Source: Rhodothermales bacterium (GTDB lineage Bacteria > Bacteroidota > Rhodothermia > Rhodothermales > VXPQ01). Taken from it: a DNA stretch of 64,000 nt. Positions 35,425-45,033 of the stretch are shown here, in pieces (position 1 is the stretch's first letter; every line of letters starts with the position of its first letter). The notes beneath the pieces were generated by a model. It was given only the letters and a program-made list of their open reading frames with translations. It searched no databases and was not told the origin of the DNA. The stretch covers positions 43,209 through 107,208 of the forward strand of contig JAJECT010000039.1 in assembly GCA_022821845.1 (NCBI GenBank), written 5' to 3'. A program made the position numbers and the translations under genes.

Positions 35425-36044
35425 GGTATCTTGGGCAACCGTCAAGCGCGCGTATCGATCACGCATTTTCCGGCAGTACAGGATCGTCAGGTTCGTCGTA
35501 ATCCCTCCAGAGGCGTCGTATTGGGGGTCATGGCCCGCATACACATACACATGCATACAGACCTACGCATTCGCATGGGCGTATTCCCGCCGGGGCGAAC
35601 CGACAGGCTCTTCCTGTGCGCAGAGGGCGCACAGGCGGCGAAACGATCCGCCGTATGCAGGAAGCCGCACATGGGTACGGGAACGCGTATGGTTTGGGTT
35701 GTACTGCGCCGGACGGTATCGAACGAGCGCCCGTGCACAAGCAAGGCGCAAGTATACTGCACGAAATGTCGCAATGCAAATCTTTTTTTGCACAGGAGGC
35801 GCTTTCGTTCCCCGGTTTAACAGATTTTTAACAGATTGGGAGGTAAAAAAATTTGTTTTCGCGAAAATCGGAAAAAAAGATGCGTCGATGTGTTCCATTT
35901 CTTACGTTTACCGTGCCGGAGGAGCGTTCGGGGCGGTCAGGCGAAATCGCGGGCGATTTGCGCTGGCCTGTCGCGCGGGCGCTCCGGCGCGCCGGGCGTC
36001 CTGCCCGGGTCAACATCCCTGACAACGCACTTCGCGAAAATTTC
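35425..36044. promoter_or_regulatory. 620-bp divergent intergenic region
   Basis: The segment between the leader terminator and the next plus-strand gene holds no convincing gene; overlapping short frames on both strands look like GC-rich noise. It includes a purine/pyrimidine-alternating tract (ACACATACACATGCATACAG, around 35540), a run of short GC-rich inverted repeats, and an AT-rich patch at 35815-35880 (TTTTTAACAGATTGGGAGG, AAAAAAATTTG) that is the best promoter candidate for the 36045 gene. The sulfur operon promoter should lie between about 35430 and 35560. Confidence 0.35.
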
Positions 36045-37373
36045 ATGAACGCAGAAAGGTCTTCTCGTCGCGCTTTCTTGCGCAACGCCTCGCTTGCGGC
36101 GGCGGGCGTAACCATCGTCCCCAGACACGTGCTCGGCGGCGCGGGGTATCGCGCGCCCAGCGACCTGCTGAATATCGCAGGCATTGGCGCGGGGGGCATC
36201 GCCACGCAGAATCTGGGGAATGTCGCGTCGGAAAACATCGTGGCGCTGGCGGACCCCGACTGGGACCGGGCTTCGGGGTCCTTCGAAAAGTATCCGAAAG
36301 CGGCCAAATACAAGGATTTCCGCCGCATGCTCGACGAGCGCGACGATATCGATGCGGTCATCGTGGCGACGCCGGACCATACGCACGCCACGGCGGCGAG
36401 CATGGCCATGCAACTCGGCAAGCATGTCTACGTGCAGAAGCCGCTTACGCGGACGATTCGGGAGGCGCGGCGCTTGCTGGAACTGGCGGAGCAAACCGGC
36501 GTGGCGACGCAGATGGGCAATCAGGGGCATTCCCACGACGACGGACGGCGCCTTGTCGAATGGGTGCGCGCCGGCGCGATCGGGACGGTTCGGGAAGCGC
36601 ACATCTGGACCAACCGCCCGATCTGGCCCCAAGGCGTACCCATTCCGAAGGACCGCATGGCGCCGCCGGAGCATATGGACTGGGACGTCTGGCTGGGACC
36701 GGCCCCCGACGTGCCGTACCATGATGCGTACGCGCCGTTTACCTGGCGCGGCTGGGTCGATTGGGGCACGAGCGCGCTGGGGGATATGGGCGCGCACCTT
36801 ATCGACCATGCCTACTGGGCGCTGGGCCTCGACTATCCCGAATCGGTCTGGACCAGCTCCAGCCCGTTCGAGCGCGCGGACCATGCCGCCTGGCCGCAAG
36901 CCCAGATGACGCAATACGAATTCCTGCGCGACGGCCAGCCTTTCCGCATGATGTGGTACGACGGCGGCCTGATCGCCCCGCGGCCCGCGGCATTGCCCGA
37001 CGACGTAACGCTCATTCCGGGCGGCGGCGCGCTGCTGGTCGGCGACGAGGGCGTACTGTCGTACGATACGTACGGGCATAATCCGCGCCTCTACCCACAG
37101 ACCCTGATGGAAGAATACGCGGATACCCCGCAGACGCTTCCCCGGATTGCGGACAGCCACGAAATGAACTGGGTGAATGCGTGCAAGGGCCTTGCGGAGG
37201 CTACCTGCCCGTTTTCCTACGCCGTCCCGCTTACCGAGGTGATGTTGCTGGGCGTGGTGGCCTTGCAGGCGAATGCGCTCATTCGGTACGACGCAGAAAC
37301 CATGACCATACCCAACGCGCCGGACGCCGAGCAGTATCTGCATCGTCCGTATCGCGCAGGCTGGGAGTTATAA
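36045..37373 (+). CDS. Tat-exported Gfo/Idh/MocA oxidoreductase D
   Basis: This is a 442-residue protein from the ATG at 36045, which places a Tat-type signal at once (SSRRAFLRNASLAAAGVTIV). It has a Rossmann motif (NIAGIGAGGIATQNL), the family motif GKHVYVQKPLTRTIREARRL (QKP in place of EKP, Lys retained) and the exported-subgroup block MDWDVWLGPAPD with GDMGAHLIDHAYWALGL. The frame extends upstream, but that part lacks signal features. It is separate from the Gfo/Idh operon and is followed by a small hairpin and the haem/HEAT protein. Probable periplasmic sugar or glycoside oxidoreductase. Confidence 0.85.
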   Translation: MNAERSSRRAFLRNASLAAAGVTIVPRHVLGGAGYRAPSDLLNIAGIGAGGIATQNLGNVASENIVALADPDWDRASGSFEKYPKAAKYKDFRRMLDERDDIDAVIVATPDHTHATAASMAMQLGKHVYVQKPLTRTIREARRLLELAEQTGVATQMGNQGHSHDDGRRLVEWVRAGAIGTVREAHIWTNRPIWPQGVPIPKDRMAPPEHMDWDVWLGPAPDVPYHDAYAPFTWRGWVDWGTSALGDMGAHLIDHAYWALGLDYPESVWTSSSPFERADHAAWPQAQMTQYEFLRDGQPFRMMWYDGGLIAPRPAALPDDVTLIPGGGALLVGDEGVLSYDTYGHNPRLYPQTLMEEYADTPQTLPRIADSHEMNWVNACKGLAEATCPFSYAVPLTEVMLLGVVALQANALIRYDAETMTIPNAPDAEQYLHRPYRAGWEL

Positions 37374-37418
37374 GGTACGCTGCGCTTTGCGGACTTAATC
37401 AGATAGTATCTTAAAGCC
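37373..37418 (+). repeat. Fused ends of the dispersed repeat (solo-end remnant)
   Basis: The right part (CTTTGCGGACTTAATCAGAT, then AGTATCTTAAAGCC) follows the right terminal repeat of the element at 22188-22449 (CTTCGTGGATTTAATCAGAG, then TATCCTTAAGCC). The left part (TAAGGTACGCTGCG) resembles the left end. TAAGGTAC and GTATCTTA can pair, so it could act as a hairpin after the Gfo/Idh gene, whose stop it touches. It looks like an internally deleted copy. Confidence 0.5.
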
Positions 37419-37426
37419 GATAGCAG

Positions 37427-40400
37427 ATGTTCGCTGACGTTCGGACGCGGAGGCGGGGGGCGTTCCGGGGCGCATGGTTCGCGGCGCCCGCGGTCGCGCT
37501 TGCCATTCTTGCCCATGTATGGGACCGCGCGCCGGGCGCTTTGCGGGAAGGTCCGCCGTACGAACCCGCCGCCGCGCTCGCCACGCTCGAAATAGCCGAG
37601 GGTTTTCGCGTAGAAACGTTTGCCGCAGAGCCGCTTCTCGCCGATCCGGTGGACATGGCGGTGGACGAGGCGGGGCGGTTGTATGTCGTGGAAATGCCGG
37701 GCTATCCGCTTGATACGGGAGGCACGGGGCGCGTGGTCCGGCTCATGGATACGGATGGCGACGGGTATCCCGATACGCGCGTCGTATTCGCCGAGGGGCT
37801 TACGTTGCCGACCGGCATTATGCGCTGGAAGGCGGGCGTACTGGTTACCGATGCCCCCGACGTGCTCTACCTCGAAGACAGCGACGGCGATGGCGTAGCG
37901 GATATCCGGCGGGTCGCGCTGACGGGGTTCGCCCTGTCGAATCCGCAGCACAACTTCAATAATCCGCTGTACGGCCTCGACAATGGCGTCTATCTGGCCA
38001 ATAACGGGCCGATATACACGGAAGCGTACGCCGACCCCTTCGGGGATTCAGGCAGCGCCGTGCATGTTCCCGACCGCCCGGACGTCCCCGCGCTGGCTCG
38101 CAACGCCGGCGGGCGCAACGTCCGGTTTCGTCCGGATACGGGGGCGCTCCAGGCGTTGTCCGCGGCTTCGCAATTCGGGCACGCGTTCGACCCCTGGGGA
38201 AGGCACTTTCTGGTTAACAATGCGCGGCGTCAGTACCACGAGGTCCTGGCGGCGCGGTATTTGCGCAGAAATCCCGGACTGCCGGTGCGCGCGGCGGCGG
38301 CGTATACGCCCGGCCCGGACGATGCGTCGGTCGTGTATCCCATTACCATCGACCCGGAGCATCAACTGCTTACCGACCGCGGCGTGTTCACGTCGGCGGC
38401 CGGTCCGACGTATTATGCGGGCGGCGCCTTTCCCGAACCGTTCGACCGGGTAACGTTCGTCACCGAATCCGTGCATAACCTGGTGCGCGCCGACGTGACA
38501 GAGGACGCCGGGGCGACGTTCGCCGCCCGCCCGCTGTACGAAGGCAAAGAGTTCCTGGCGTCTACGGACAGCTGGTTCCGTCCGGTTAATACGTACGTGG
38601 GGCCGGACGGGGCGTTGTACGTAGTGGATTATTACCGGAAGATCGTGGAGCATCCCGAATGGATGGACGAGGCGGCCATTGCCTCCGGGCAGTTGTACGA
38701 CGGCGCCGACCGGGGGCGCATGTATCGCGTCGCCGCGCAGGGGGCGCCCGCCCCCGACTGGCTGGACGCTATGGACATGGGCAGCCTGTCCGATGGCGCG
38801 CTGGCGGACTTGCTGGGAGACGCGAACAGGTGGCGGCGGACGCATGCCCAGCGGTTGCTCGTGGACCGGCAGGCGGCGGCGGTTGCGCCGACGCTGGCGC
38901 GCATGGCGCGGGAAGACGCCCGCCCGCTGGCCCGCCTGCATGCCCTCTGGACGCTGCACGGGACCGGGGCGCTGGCGGCGGACGCGCTGCGCGCGGCGTT
39001 GTCGGACGCGCATCCCGGCGTACGCGCCCAGGCGGTTCGGCTTACGGAACTCCTTGACGAAGCCGAGGGCGCGGCGCTTTTCGAAAAGGACCTCGTTGCG
39101 ATGGCGGACGATCCGGATCCGAAGGTGCGTTTTCAGCTGTTGCTGACGCTGGGGGATATGGATACGGACGAGGCGGCCGCTGCGCGGGATCGGTTGCTGG
39201 CGCGGGATGTGGCCGATCCATGGGTGCACATGGCGGCGCTGACCGCAGGCGCCATCCCGGATTTCGCCAAAATTTCACAAACGGCGCGCACGTTCGGGGA
39301 CCGCCCCGAAGGGCGCTCGTACCTGCGTCGCCTGACGGCGCTGGCGGGGGCGTCGGGCTCGGCGGCGGATATTCGGGAGATCGTTCGGTTCGCCCTGGAC
39401 GCGCCGGGCGTGGCGGACGCGCCGGACGCGCCGGGCGTGGCGGGCGTGGCGGGCGGTGGCGCGCCCGACATCCTGCAAGGGCTTGCCGACGGGCTGGGCC
39501 GCCGCGCGGCGGACGAGGAGGCGTTTTCGGTCGATGGCGGGCGCTTGCTCGAAGCGTTTTATGCAGAGGCGGACCCGGCGATGCGCCAGGGATTGCTGAA
39601 CCTGCTGCGCCGCGCCCGGGACGTGGACGTCGACCCGGCCCGGGCCATGGCGATAGCCGCTTCCTCGGCGGAGCCGCCTGCGCGGCGCAGGGACATGCTG
39701 GCCCTCGTCGAACTGGGCGATCCCGCAGACGTCGCGGAGGCGTTGCGGGACCTCATCGTTCAGTCGCCGCCAGAGGCCGGGGTGCAGGAAGCGGCGGCGC
39801 GCGTCCTGGGGCGGACGCCCGGAGACGAGGCGGGGCGGTTTCTCCTGAACGCCTATGCCCGGCTCGCGGCGGGCGCCCGCGACGAAGCCCTGAACGCCCT
39901 GCTCCGTTCCGAATCCCGCATGCATCTGTTGCTGGCCGCCGTGGAAGCAGGGGATATAAGCCGCTCGGCCCTTGGCTGGAACCGTCGCGTCCGCCTGATG
40001 CGGGATACGGAGGGAGCCGTGAAGGCGCGCGCCCGGGCCTTGTTGCGGGCTTCGGATGCTTCCCGTCCCGACGTCATGCGGGCCTACGAAGCGGCCCTGG
40101 ACCTGCCGGGCGACGCCGGGCGGGGGCAGGCCGTATATTTTTCCGTATGCGCCCGCTGCCATGGGGCAGGCCGAGGCGCCGCGCTTTTCGGGCCGGACCT
40201 CGGTACGGTCCGGCACTGGCCGTCGCGGGCGCTGCTCGAAGCGATTCTGGTCCCGGAGCGAAGCATTGCGGACGGCTACGAACTATGGCGAATGGAGCGC
40301 CGGGGCGCCGCCCCCCTGACGGGTATTTTGCAGGGGGAGACGCCTTCTTCCATTACGCTGGTTACGGAAGAAGGCCGGGCGGAAGTGGTGCTGCGCGGGG

Positions 40401-40507
40401 CCGTCGAAAGCGTGCGGCGGCTGGACGAATCGCCCATGCCGCCGGGCCTCGAAGAGGATATCTCCCTGCAGGACATGGCGGACCTGCTGGCCTTTTTGCG
40501 GCAATGA
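37427..40507 (+). CDS. PVC-type haem c protein with beta-propeller and HEAT repeats
   Basis: This 1026-residue protein has an N-terminal hydrophobic segment (AWFAAPAVALAILAHVW). Residues ~45-430 form a soluble-dehydrogenase-like beta-propeller (IAEGFRVETFAAEPLLADPV, MDTDGDGYPDTRVVFAEGLT, VDYYRKIVEHPEWMD), ~440-880 form alpha-helical HEAT-like repeats, and the C-terminal ~130 residues form a cytochrome c domain with CARCH near residue 910. This is the 'PVC-type haem-binding CxxCH' architecture of planctomycete and Bacteroidota membrane dehydrogenases. A short tandem low-complexity stretch (DAPGVADAPDAPGVAGVAGG) lies at ~660-680. Probable periplasmic sugar or alcohol oxidation; possible electron acceptor or partner of the Gfo/Idh neighbour. 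Confidence 0.82.
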   Translation: MFADVRTRRRGAFRGAWFAAPAVALAILAHVWDRAPGALREGPPYEPAAALATLEIAEGFRVETFAAEPLLADPVDMAVDEAGRLYVVEMPGYPLDTGGTGRVVRLMDTDGDGYPDTRVVFAEGLTLPTGIMRWKAGVLVTDAPDVLYLEDSDGDGVADIRRVALTGFALSNPQHNFNNPLYGLDNGVYLANNGPIYTEAYADPFGDSGSAVHVPDRPDVPALARNAGGRNVRFRPDTGALQALSAASQFGHAFDPWGRHFLVNNARRQYHEVLAARYLRRNPGLPVRAAAAYTPGPDDASVVYPITIDPEHQLLTDRGVFTSAAGPTYYAGGAFPEPFDRVTFVTESVHNLVRADVTEDAGATFAARPLYEGKEFLASTDSWFRPVNTYVGPDGALYVVDYYRKIVEHPEWMDEAAIASGQLYDGADRGRMYRVAAQGAPAPDWLDAMDMGSLSDGALADLLGDANRWRRTHAQRLLVDRQAAAVAPTLARMAREDARPLARLHALWTLHGTGALAADALRAALSDAHPGVRAQAVRLTELLDEAEGAALFEKDLVAMADDPDPKVRFQLLLTLGDMDTDEAAAARDRLLARDVADPWVHMAALTAGAIPDFAKISQTARTFGDRPEGRSYLRRLTALAGASGSAADIREIVRFALDAPGVADAPDAPGVAGVAGGGAPDILQGLADGLGRRAADEEAFSVDGGRLLEAFYAEADPAMRQGLLNLLRRARDVDVDPARAMAIAASSAEPPARRRDMLALVELGDPADVAEALRDLIVQSPPEAGVQEAAARVLGRTPGDEAGRFLLNAYARLAAGARDEALNALLRSESRMHLLLAAVEAGDISRSALGWNRRVRLMRDTEGAVKARARALLRASDASRPDVMRAYEAALDLPGDAGRGQAVYFSVCARCHGAGRGAALFGPDLGTVRHWPSRALLEAILVPERSIADGYELWRMERRGAAPLTGILQGETPSSITLVTEEGRAEVVLRGAVESVRRLDESPMPPGLEEDISLQDMADLLAFLRQ

Positions 40508-40526
40508 ATCCGCCTGCTTGCGACGC

Positions 40527-41930
40527 CTATCCCGCCGCATTCAGCGCGGCGCGCATGGCTTCCGCGCTCGTGAATTTTACCCGGGGCCGCCCGGCTTCCT
40601 GCCCCCGGGCCGTTTCCAGTTCGTCGATGCGCGTCCAGTCTTCGTAACTGAAATAGTCCGGGCAGCGGCTGCGAATCATGCGCTCGGCCGCCTCGGCGCC
40701 CGCCGCTTCCGGGTTAAGCAGCGCGCCCTTTCGCGCATCTTCCAGCATGCAGTTCGCCGTCTCGACGGAATCCGCTTTGTTCGTGCCGATGACGCCGGAC
40801 GGACCGCGCTTGATCCACCCCCCCGCGTATTCGCCGGGGACAGGCTGCCCGGTCGCCGGGTCTGTTACGCGGCCCCGTTCGTTTGGAATCACGCCCCGCG
40901 CTTCGTCGAAGGGTACGCCCGCCAGCGGCACGGCCCGGTAGCCTACGGAGCGGAAAACCAGCCCGGCGGGAATCGTTTCGAATTGATTCACGGCGTGCGG
41001 GCGCAGGCGTCCGCCCTCCGTTTGGCGCAGTTCGTTGCGCACGATGCGCAGGGCGGCTACCCGGCCCGCCGCGTCGCCGACGATTTCCACGGGCGAGACC
41101 AGAAAGCGTATGCAAAGGCGTTTCGGCTTTCCGGAGGGGCTGCTTGCGGCGAATCCCTGGACGATTTCCACGTTGCGGCGTACGCGGCGGCCTGCGGAGG
41201 CCAGCGCGTCCTCGCTCAGCGGGTCGAGCGCGACTTCTTCCGGGCGCACGATGGCGTCGGCGCCTTCGAGCGCGCCCAGTTCCTTGGCTTCCGGGGGGGT
41301 AAACGCCGCCTGGACCGGCCCGCGACGCCCCAGGATGTGGACCTCGCGCATCCGGCTTTCCCGCAGTTGTTCAAGCGCGTGATCCGCAATATCGGTGGCG
41401 GCGAGTTCGTCGGGGGTTCGGCACAGGATGCGCGCTACGTCGATCGCGACATTGCCGACGCCGACGACCGCCGCCGAGGATACGGACAAATCGAATTCCA
41501 GGTGCCGGTAGTCGGGATGCCCGTTGTACCACGCTACGAATTCGGTCGCCGAGTGGCTGCCGTGCAGGTCTTCGCCGGGAATGCCGAGGGAGCGGTCCGT
41601 TTGCGCGCCCGTAGCGTAGAAAATCTGGTGGTAATGCCGCCGCAGGTCGCTCGCGGTCACCTCCGATCCGAAACATACGTTGCCGAAAAAGCGAAACCCG
41701 GGCCTGGAAGCAATCTTGTGATATACCCGCACGACGTTCTTGATGCTCTGATGGTCGGGCGCCACGCCGCCCCGGACCAGGCCGAAGGGGGTAGGCAGGC
41801 GGTCGAACATGTCGATTTCGACCTGCAGGTCCTTTTGTTTCGTCATATGATCGGCGGCGTAGAAGGCGGCCGGGCCGGCGCCCACGATAGCGATGCGAAG
41901 CGGTTGATTTTCGGCGCCAAATGCAGTCAT
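40527..41930 (-). CDS. Ferredoxin-NADP+ reductase, adrenodoxin-reductase type (FprA-like)
   Basis: This is a 467-residue protein from the ATG at 41930. It has an FAD motif (IAIVGAGPAAFYAADHM), then VDMFDRLP-like MFDRLPTPFGLVRGGVAPDH, ATGAQTDR and an NADP motif (AAVVGVGNVAIDVARIL). The C-terminal half has GYRAVPLAGVPFDE and AGGWIKRGPSGVIGTNKADS. These match the FprA/adrenodoxin-reductase family, which moves electrons between NADPH and ferredoxin. It could supply ferredoxin to the sulfite reductase, but that is inference. It is convergent with the haem protein, with only 19 bp between stops, and divergent from the DASS transporter. Confidence 0.9.
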   Translation of the reverse strand: MTAFGAENQPLRIAIVGAGPAAFYAADHMTKQKDLQVEIDMFDRLPTPFGLVRGGVAPDHQSIKNVVRVYHKIASRPGFRFFGNVCFGSEVTASDLRRHYHQIFYATGAQTDRSLGIPGEDLHGSHSATEFVAWYNGHPDYRHLEFDLSVSSAAVVGVGNVAIDVARILCRTPDELAATDIADHALEQLRESRMREVHILGRRGPVQAAFTPPEAKELGALEGADAIVRPEEVALDPLSEDALASAGRRVRRNVEIVQGFAASSPSGKPKRLCIRFLVSPVEIVGDAAGRVAALRIVRNELRQTEGGRLRPHAVNQFETIPAGLVFRSVGYRAVPLAGVPFDEARGVIPNERGRVTDPATGQPVPGEYAGGWIKRGPSGVIGTNKADSVETANCMLEDARKGALLNPEAAGAEAAERMIRSRCPDYFSYEDWTRIDELETARGQEAGRPRVKFTSAEAMRAALNAAG

Positions 41931-42010
41931 GGGGCGAAAAGACGATGGGTTGGATAGCGCTTTGGTCGTACGGGGCGTGGGCGCGGCTGCGGCCCTGCCG
42001 CCGAAATATA

Positions 42011-42047
42011 GGATACGCTGAGCAAAACCGCTTCGCCCGGCGCGTCC
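42011..42047 (+). repeat. Partial copy of the dispersed repeat
   Basis: GGATACGCTGAGCAAAACCG and the following CTTCGCCCGGCGCGTCC match the copy at 13702 at about 32 of 36 positions, and also the left part of the full-length element at 22191. It lies in the divergent gap between the ferredoxin reductase and the DASS transporter. Confidence 0.6.
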
Positions 42048-42119
42048 TTTCGCGCGTAATCGATATGGCGGGAAGGCGGCGATAAAGAATACGCCCTCCG
42101 TTTGCCGGGAAGCGCCGCA

Positions 42120-43640
42120 ATGCCTATCATGCGGCGTCGCGCTGTTTTTTATCCTATCCGAGACATCGTACGCGTGGTCAAGGGGACCGCCTTTTCCTGG
42201 ACAACGTTCGCCTTGCGCTTTCGGCAATGGGCGGGTTTCTTCGCAGGCCTGATTGGCTGCGCGGCGCTGCTGCTATTGCCGGCGCCCGAGGAGATGCCCC
42301 TTGCCGCCTGGCGCGCCGCGGCGGTGGGCCTGCTCATGGCCGTCTGGTGGATGACCGAGGCCATTCCCATATCCGCTACGGCGCTGTTGCCGCTGGCGCT
42401 TTTCCCTTTGCTGGGCGTGGCGGACATACGCGCCGCGTCCGCGCCCTATGCGAATCCGCTCGTTTTTCTGTTTCTGGGCGGCTTTTTGATTGCGGCGGGC
42501 ATGCAGCGCTGGAACCTGCACCGCCGTCTTGCCTTGCGCATCATCGCCATGATGGGGCCGCATCCGTACGCCATTCTGGCCGGGTTTATGATCGCCGCCG
42601 CGTTCCTGAGCATGTGGGTGAGCAATACGGCCACCGCGCTGATGATGCTGCCCATCGGGTTGTCCGTGGCGGAGTTCGCCCGCCGGGCGGACGCAAGGAA
42701 CGTGGAGCATTTCACGGTGAGCCTCATGCTGATCATTGCGTATTCGTGCAGCATAGGCGGCGTCGCCACCCTGGTCGGAACGCCGCCGAATGCGTTCTTT
42801 GCGGGGTTCGTGCTGGAGACGTACGACATTTCCATCGGGTTTGCGGAGTGGATGCAGATTGGCTTGCCCCTGATCCTGATTGCGCTCCCGGCGACGTATT
42901 TCGTGCTGACCCGGGTGGTTTATCCCATCGATATGAAAGAAATCCCCGGCGGCGCGGCGTTTATCGACGACGAACTGGCCGCCATGGGCCCGATGAGCCG
43001 GGCGGAAAAGATGGTGATGGCCCTGTTTGCGCTGGCGGCGACGTTGTGGATGACGCGGCCCCTGCTCGCTCCGCTGGTTCCTGGCTTGTCGGACGCGGGG
43101 ATCGCCATGGGCGTGGGCCTGCTGTTCTTTCTGTTGCCGGTGGATGCGGCCGAGCGGGTGTTTTTGCTCGAGTGGAAGGACGCCGAGCGGTTGCCCTGGG
43201 GGTTGCTCGTGCTGTTCGGCGGCGGGCTTAGCCTGGCCGCGGCGATCAACGATACCGGGCTTGCGGCCTGGTTCGGGTCGCAGGCGGGCCTTATCGAGGG
43301 GTGGCCCGTTTTCGCGATTATTCTGGTCATCGCCGCCGCGATTATTTTTCTGACGGAATTGACCAGCAATATCGCCACCGTCGCCGCGTTTTTGCCCGTC
43401 GCGGCGTCTATCGGGGTTGGCCTCGGGGAGTCGCCCCTGCTGTTCGCCGTGCCCGCCGTCCTGGCCGCCAGTTGCGCCTTTATGCTGCCCGTGGCCACGC
43501 CCCCGAACGCCATCGTTTATAGCAGCGAGTACGTTACGATTCCCCGTATGGCGCGCGCCGGGATTCTGTTGAATATCCTGTTTATTTTCCTGGTGAGCCT
43601 CGTCGCGTATTTGTTAATCCCGCTCGTGGACCTGGGATAG
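42120..43640 (+). CDS. SLC13/DASS-family sodium:dicarboxylate symporter
   Basis: This is a 506-residue protein from the ATG at 42120 (an ATG at 42129 is also possible). It has about 12 hydrophobic segments and the paired DASS substrate/Na+ motifs: SNTATALMMLPIG in the first half and TSNIATVAAFLPVAAS in the second, plus VATPPNAIVYSSEY. The WWMTEAIPISATALLPLALF block near the N-terminus is family-typical. It imports C4-dicarboxylates or related anions with Na+. A glutamate/dicarboxylate symporter of a different family follows 119 bp later, giving two carboxylate importers in a row. Confidence 0.92.
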   Translation: MPIMRRRAVFYPIRDIVRVVKGTAFSWTTFALRFRQWAGFFAGLIGCAALLLLPAPEEMPLAAWRAAAVGLLMAVWWMTEAIPISATALLPLALFPLLGVADIRAASAPYANPLVFLFLGGFLIAAGMQRWNLHRRLALRIIAMMGPHPYAILAGFMIAAAFLSMWVSNTATALMMLPIGLSVAEFARRADARNVEHFTVSLMLIIAYSCSIGGVATLVGTPPNAFFAGFVLETYDISIGFAEWMQIGLPLILIALPATYFVLTRVVYPIDMKEIPGGAAFIDDELAAMGPMSRAEKMVMALFALAATLWMTRPLLAPLVPGLSDAGIAMGVGLLFFLLPVDAAERVFLLEWKDAERLPWGLLVLFGGGLSLAAAINDTGLAAWFGSQAGLIEGWPVFAIILVIAAAIIFLTELTSNIATVAAFLPVAASIGVGLGESPLLFAVPAVLAASCAFMLPVATPPNAIVYSSEYVTIPRMARAGILLNILFIFLVSLVAYLLIPLVDLG

Positions 43641-43759
43641 CAGGGGTCTTCGGGCAGCAAATCCGGGGCGGAACATGCCCGCCGCATCCCTGTTACGAAG
43701 GTTTCGCTTACCGGCGGCGAACTCCTCTCCCCCTCCATAATAATCCGTAACGAACTGTC

Positions 43760-45022
43760 ATGACGCTTGCAGCAACCGGAACCGTTTGGTGGAAAAAACT
43801 GCACTGGCAGATTCTGGTCGCGATGGCGATCGGCATTGTGGCGGGCCTGGCGGGGGGAGAATCCTTTGCGGACCGGGTGGAGTGGATCGGGCAGCTGTTT
43901 ATGAAGCTGCTGCGCATGGTCATCGTTCCGCTTGTGTTTACGTCCATCGTGGCGGGCGTGGCGTCGGTAGGGAGCGGGCGCGCCGTGGGGCGGCTCTTCT
44001 CCAAAACGCTCGGCTATTACGTATTGACCAGTTTGCTGGCCATCGCCAACGGACTGATTCTGGTGAACATTTTCCGTCCGGGTGAAAGGACCGATGTGGC
44101 CAGCGCCATCCAGGCCGACGTGCCCGACCTGAGGACGCCCAGTTCGCCGGTGGACATTATCATGGATATCGTGCCGTCCAATGTGTTCGAGGCGGCGGCG
44201 GGCAGCCAGATGCTCGCCATTATTTTCTTCAGCATTCTGCTGGGCCTGTCCATCGTGGGATTGCCGGAACAGCCCCGGGACACGCTGCGGAATTTTTTCG
44301 AGTCGGCGTTTCAGGCGATGATGAAACTGACCACCTGGGTAATCATGACGGCGCCGGTCGGCGTGTTTGGCCTGATCGCCACGCTGGTGGGCCGCACGGG
44401 TTTCGAAACGTTCGGCGCGCTTGGCCTCTATATGTTCGTGCTGGCCCTTGGCCTGGCGATCCATCTGTTCGTTACGCTGCCGGGCGTCCTGTTCTTCCTT
44501 GGGCGCATTAACCCGATCATACATTTCCGCAACATGATCGAACCCCTCGTTACGGCGTTCTCGACGGCTTCGTCGGGAGCCACGCTGCCCGTGACGATGC
44601 AGACCGTGGAAACGAAGGTGGGCGTATCCAGCCGCGTATCGTCGTTTACGTTGCCGATGGGCGCCACGGTGAACATGGACGGCACGGCGCTGTACGAATG
44701 CCTCGGGGCCATTTTCATTGCGCAGGCACTGGGCGTGTCGCTGGGCTTTACGGACCAGCTGGTGGTGGTGTTTACGGCGCTGCTCGCCTCGATCGGGGCC
44801 GCCGCCATTCCGTCCGCGGGCCTGGTCGTGATTTTTATCGTGCTGGAGGCTGTGGGCCTGACCGGCGCAGGACCGGCGTTCATCGTAGGCGCCATGCTGG
44901 CCATAGACCGCCCGCTGGACATGTTCCGTACCGCCGTGAATGTGTACAGCGATTCGTGCGGCGCCGCGGTCATTGCGCGTTCGGAGGGCGAAGAAAACGT
45001 GGATGCGCAAGTCGTAACGTAG
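43760..45022 (+). CDS. Dicarboxylate/amino-acid:cation symporter (DAACS family)
   Basis: This 420-residue membrane protein has the family landmarks: LHWQILVAMAIGIVAG at the start, LRMVIVPLVFTSIVAGVAS, the serine-rich re-entrant loop STASSGATLPVTM, LPMGATVNMDGTALYE, and DRPLDMFRTAVNVYSDSCGA with the substrate-binding Asp/Asn region. It carries glutamate, aspartate or C4-dicarboxylates with Na+ or H+. The 119-bp gap from the DASS transporter contains GC-rich short inverted repeats but no recognised element. Its 3' end leads into the palindromic repeat and STAS gene. Confidence 0.92.
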   Translation: MTLAATGTVWWKKLHWQILVAMAIGIVAGLAGGESFADRVEWIGQLFMKLLRMVIVPLVFTSIVAGVASVGSGRAVGRLFSKTLGYYVLTSLLAIANGLILVNIFRPGERTDVASAIQADVPDLRTPSSPVDIIMDIVPSNVFEAAAGSQMLAIIFFSILLGLSIVGLPEQPRDTLRNFFESAFQAMMKLTTWVIMTAPVGVFGLIATLVGRTGFETFGALGLYMFVLALGLAIHLFVTLPGVLFFLGRINPIIHFRNMIEPLVTAFSTASSGATLPVTMQTVETKVGVSSRVSSFTLPMGATVNMDGTALYECLGAIFIAQALGVSLGFTDQLVVVFTALLASIGAAAIPSAGLVVIFIVLEAVGLTGAGPAFIVGAMLAIDRPLDMFRTAVNVYSDSCGAAVIARSEGEENVDAQVVT

Positions 45023-45033
45023 TTCAGGAGGCC

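Noticed and set aside
35326..35852. SAM or other known riboswitch in the sulfur operon leader
   Set aside because: A terminator is clear, but no consensus core of a known class could be matched by eye; reported only as a candidate attenuator.
43641..43759. Structured regulatory RNA upstream of the DAACS symporter
   Set aside because: Short GC-rich inverted repeats exist (CAGGG/CCCTG, GGCGG/CCGCC) but no known motif or terminator; common by chance at this GC content.
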